DNA of 64,000 bases from Cryobacterium melibiosiphilum (GTDB taxonomy: Bacteria > Actinomycetota > Actinomycetes > Actinomycetales > Microbacteriaceae), in NCBI RefSeq assembly GCF_003602235.1, contig NZ_QZVS01000097.1:1-64000 (forward strand), written 5' to 3'. A model generated the notes under the pieces. The model had not been told where the DNA came from, searched no databases, and saw only the letters and a program-made list of their open reading frames with translations. Numbering within the stretch: position 1 is the first letter of the stretch; the number at the start of each line of letters is the position of its first letter. This document shows positions 62,938 through 64,000 of this stretch, piece after piece. A program made the translations under genes and the position numbers.

Positions 62938-64000
62938 CTAATCCGTCCCGTGGGAAGAGTGCCCGGACGACAGCACCCGCGGTCCGCTCCCGGCGGCGGT
63001 CGTGTCCTCGGGCTCCTTCGCCTGGTGCGCCGTCGGCGGTGTTCCCGCCCGCTCCCCGGGCTCGACAACCACGAACTGGCCCATCATGCCGTCGTCTTCG
63101 TGGGCGAGCATGTGGCAGTGGTACATGTACGGAAAGTCGGCGTCGGTGTACGCGTTGAAACGCATGATCAGCTCGTACCGTTTGCCCGGTTCGAGGTAGA
63201 TCGTGTCCTTCCACCCGAGCAGTTCCGCCGGCGGCTGGTCGGTGCCGATCCGCAGCACCTGGAACTGCACGCCGTGCACGTGGAAGTTGTGCGGCAGGGG
63301 CATCGCATTGTCGACGGTCCAGATTTCCGTCGCGCCCGCCTCGACGGTCTCGTCGATGCGGGACAGCTCCATTTGCCGGTTGTTGATCGACGTGCCGTTG
63401 AGGGTGAAGCTGCGGTCGACGGTCGCATCGTCGGCGTCGAGACGTTCGAGGTCGACGAGCGCGGTCGGGGTGTCGCCGATCGAGGTCAGCGTGTCGGCGA
63501 CCCGAAGTTCGAGCACGTCGAGGGTGTCGGCACCGGCGTTGCGCTCGGCGGCCGAGGCCGAGGTGCCGAGGTCCGGCGGATTGGAGCGCAGGGTGACGGT
63601 CTCGCCGGGCGTGACCCGCACGAGCACCTCGGCGCGTTCTCCGGCAGAAAGACGGATGCCGTCCATCGTCGCCGGGGCGTCCAACAGTCCGCCGTCGGTA
63701 CCGATCAGGTCGAACTCGCGCCCGTCATCGAAGCCGAAATCGTAGGTGCGGGCGGTCGAACCGTTCAGCAGGCGCAGGCGCACGACATCCGTCGTCACGT
63801 CCACATACGGCCCGAGCGTGCCGTTGACCAGCACCTCGTCGCCGATCGCGCCGATGTAGCCGCGCGTGCCGATGTCGAACTGGCCGTCGCTGTCGAAGCG
63901 GCGGTCCTGCACGATGACGGGGATATCGTCGACGCCGTAGGTGCGCGGCAGGTTGAGGGCCGCCTCCTCGTCGTCCTGCAGGATGAACATGCCGGCAAGG
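62938..64000 (-). CDS. multicopper oxidase, C-terminal part
   Basis: The frame runs off the right edge; the ATG at 63990 is internal (LAGMFILQDDEEAALNLP is a normal mid-protein segment). The visible 354 residues contain the second and third cupredoxin domains. Copper ligands are present as HNFHVHGVQF and the HCHMLAHEDDGMM motif (type 1/type 3 sites). A His-containing tail follows. This is a CueO/CotA-like oxidase, probably extracytoplasmic, for copper resistance or phenol oxidation. Confidence 0.92.
   Translation of the reverse strand, partial: LAGMFILQDDEEAALNLPRTYGVDDIPVIVQDRRFDSDGQFDIGTRGYIGAIGDEVLVNGTLGPYVDVTTDVVRLRLLNGSTARTYDFGFDDGREFDLIGTDGGLLDAPATMDGIRLSAGERAEVLVRVTPGETVTLRSNPPDLGTSASAAERNAGADTLDVLELRVADTLTSIGDTPTALVDLERLDADDATVDRSFTLNGTSINNRQMELSRIDETVEAGATEIWTVDNAMPLPHNFHVHGVQFQVLRIGTDQPPAELLGWKDTIYLEPGKRYELIMRFNAYTDADFPYMYHCHMLAHEDDGMMGQFVVVEPGERAGTPPTAHQAKEPEDTTAAGSGPRVLSSGHSSHGTD

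Overview
The window looks like a chromosomal segment from a high-GC actinobacterium of the family Microbacteriaceae (Cryobacterium/Leifsonia-like). This rests on the high GC content, frequent GTG/TTG starts, two DUF222-HNH genes, an ultrashort-stem actinobacterial ileS T-box, the order rplU-rpmA-obgE-proB-proA-nadD-rsfS, and a family-typical excess of the oligomer GGCATCCGTC. Almost all of it is housekeeping or metabolic sequence. No prophage, CRISPR array, transposase or complete mobile element was seen.

Layout. 1-3.5 kb: end of a DUF222-HNH gene, a crotonase, a small membrane protein, an HTH protein and a FadR-type (LldR-like) repressor. 3.5-8.1 kb: the divergent lactate module, a LctP permease followed by a FAD/Fe-S D-lactate dehydrogenase, with TNGTNNNACNA operators in the shared promoter region. 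8.2-10.8 kb: small accessory genes, including a VOC gene collapsed by an internal deletion and an HTH/membrane-protein pair behind two 17-bp palindromes. 10.9-17.4 kb: the treX-treY-treZ operon, converting glycogen to trehalose. 17.7-21.5 kb: membrane and transport genes. 21.6-29.8 kb: a long minus-strand block (rplU, rpmA, obgE, two tandem proB copies, proA, a small membrane protein, nadD, a Pro-rich membrane protein, rsfS, tRNA-Ala).

30-33.8 kb: a DUF4031 gene and a three-gene overlapping cluster (permease, TIGR03943 partner, membrane-anchored propeller protein). 33.9-40.5 kb: RNase E/G, VKOR, a lipoprotein, a DUF1648 protein, pyrrolidone-carboxylate peptidase, a frameshifted RidA gene and ndk. 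40.5-46 kb: ileS (with T-box), folC and a DUF4233 gene, ahead of ndk on the same strand. 46.2-51.7 kb: valS, an acetyltransferase, a small protein and an M3 peptidase. 51.7-51.95 kb: a cluster of six related 22-23-nt palindromic units. 52-56.5 kb: clpX, clpP1, clpP2, tig and tRNA-Pro. 56.7-64 kb: tRNA-Gly, a long hairpin, an intact DUF222-HNH gene, a coiled-coil protein, a DUF1648 protein, an SDR, a PrmC-like methyltransferase, a VOC protein and the 3' part of a multicopper oxidase.

The most noteworthy non-textbook signals are the palindrome cluster at 51.7-51.9 kb, the roughly 80-fold excess of GGCATCCGTC, the tandem proB pair, two genes caught in decay, the paired operators at 10.52-10.56 kb, and the overlapping permease cluster at 30.4-33.8 kb. 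No wholly new multi-gene system could be established from sequence alone.
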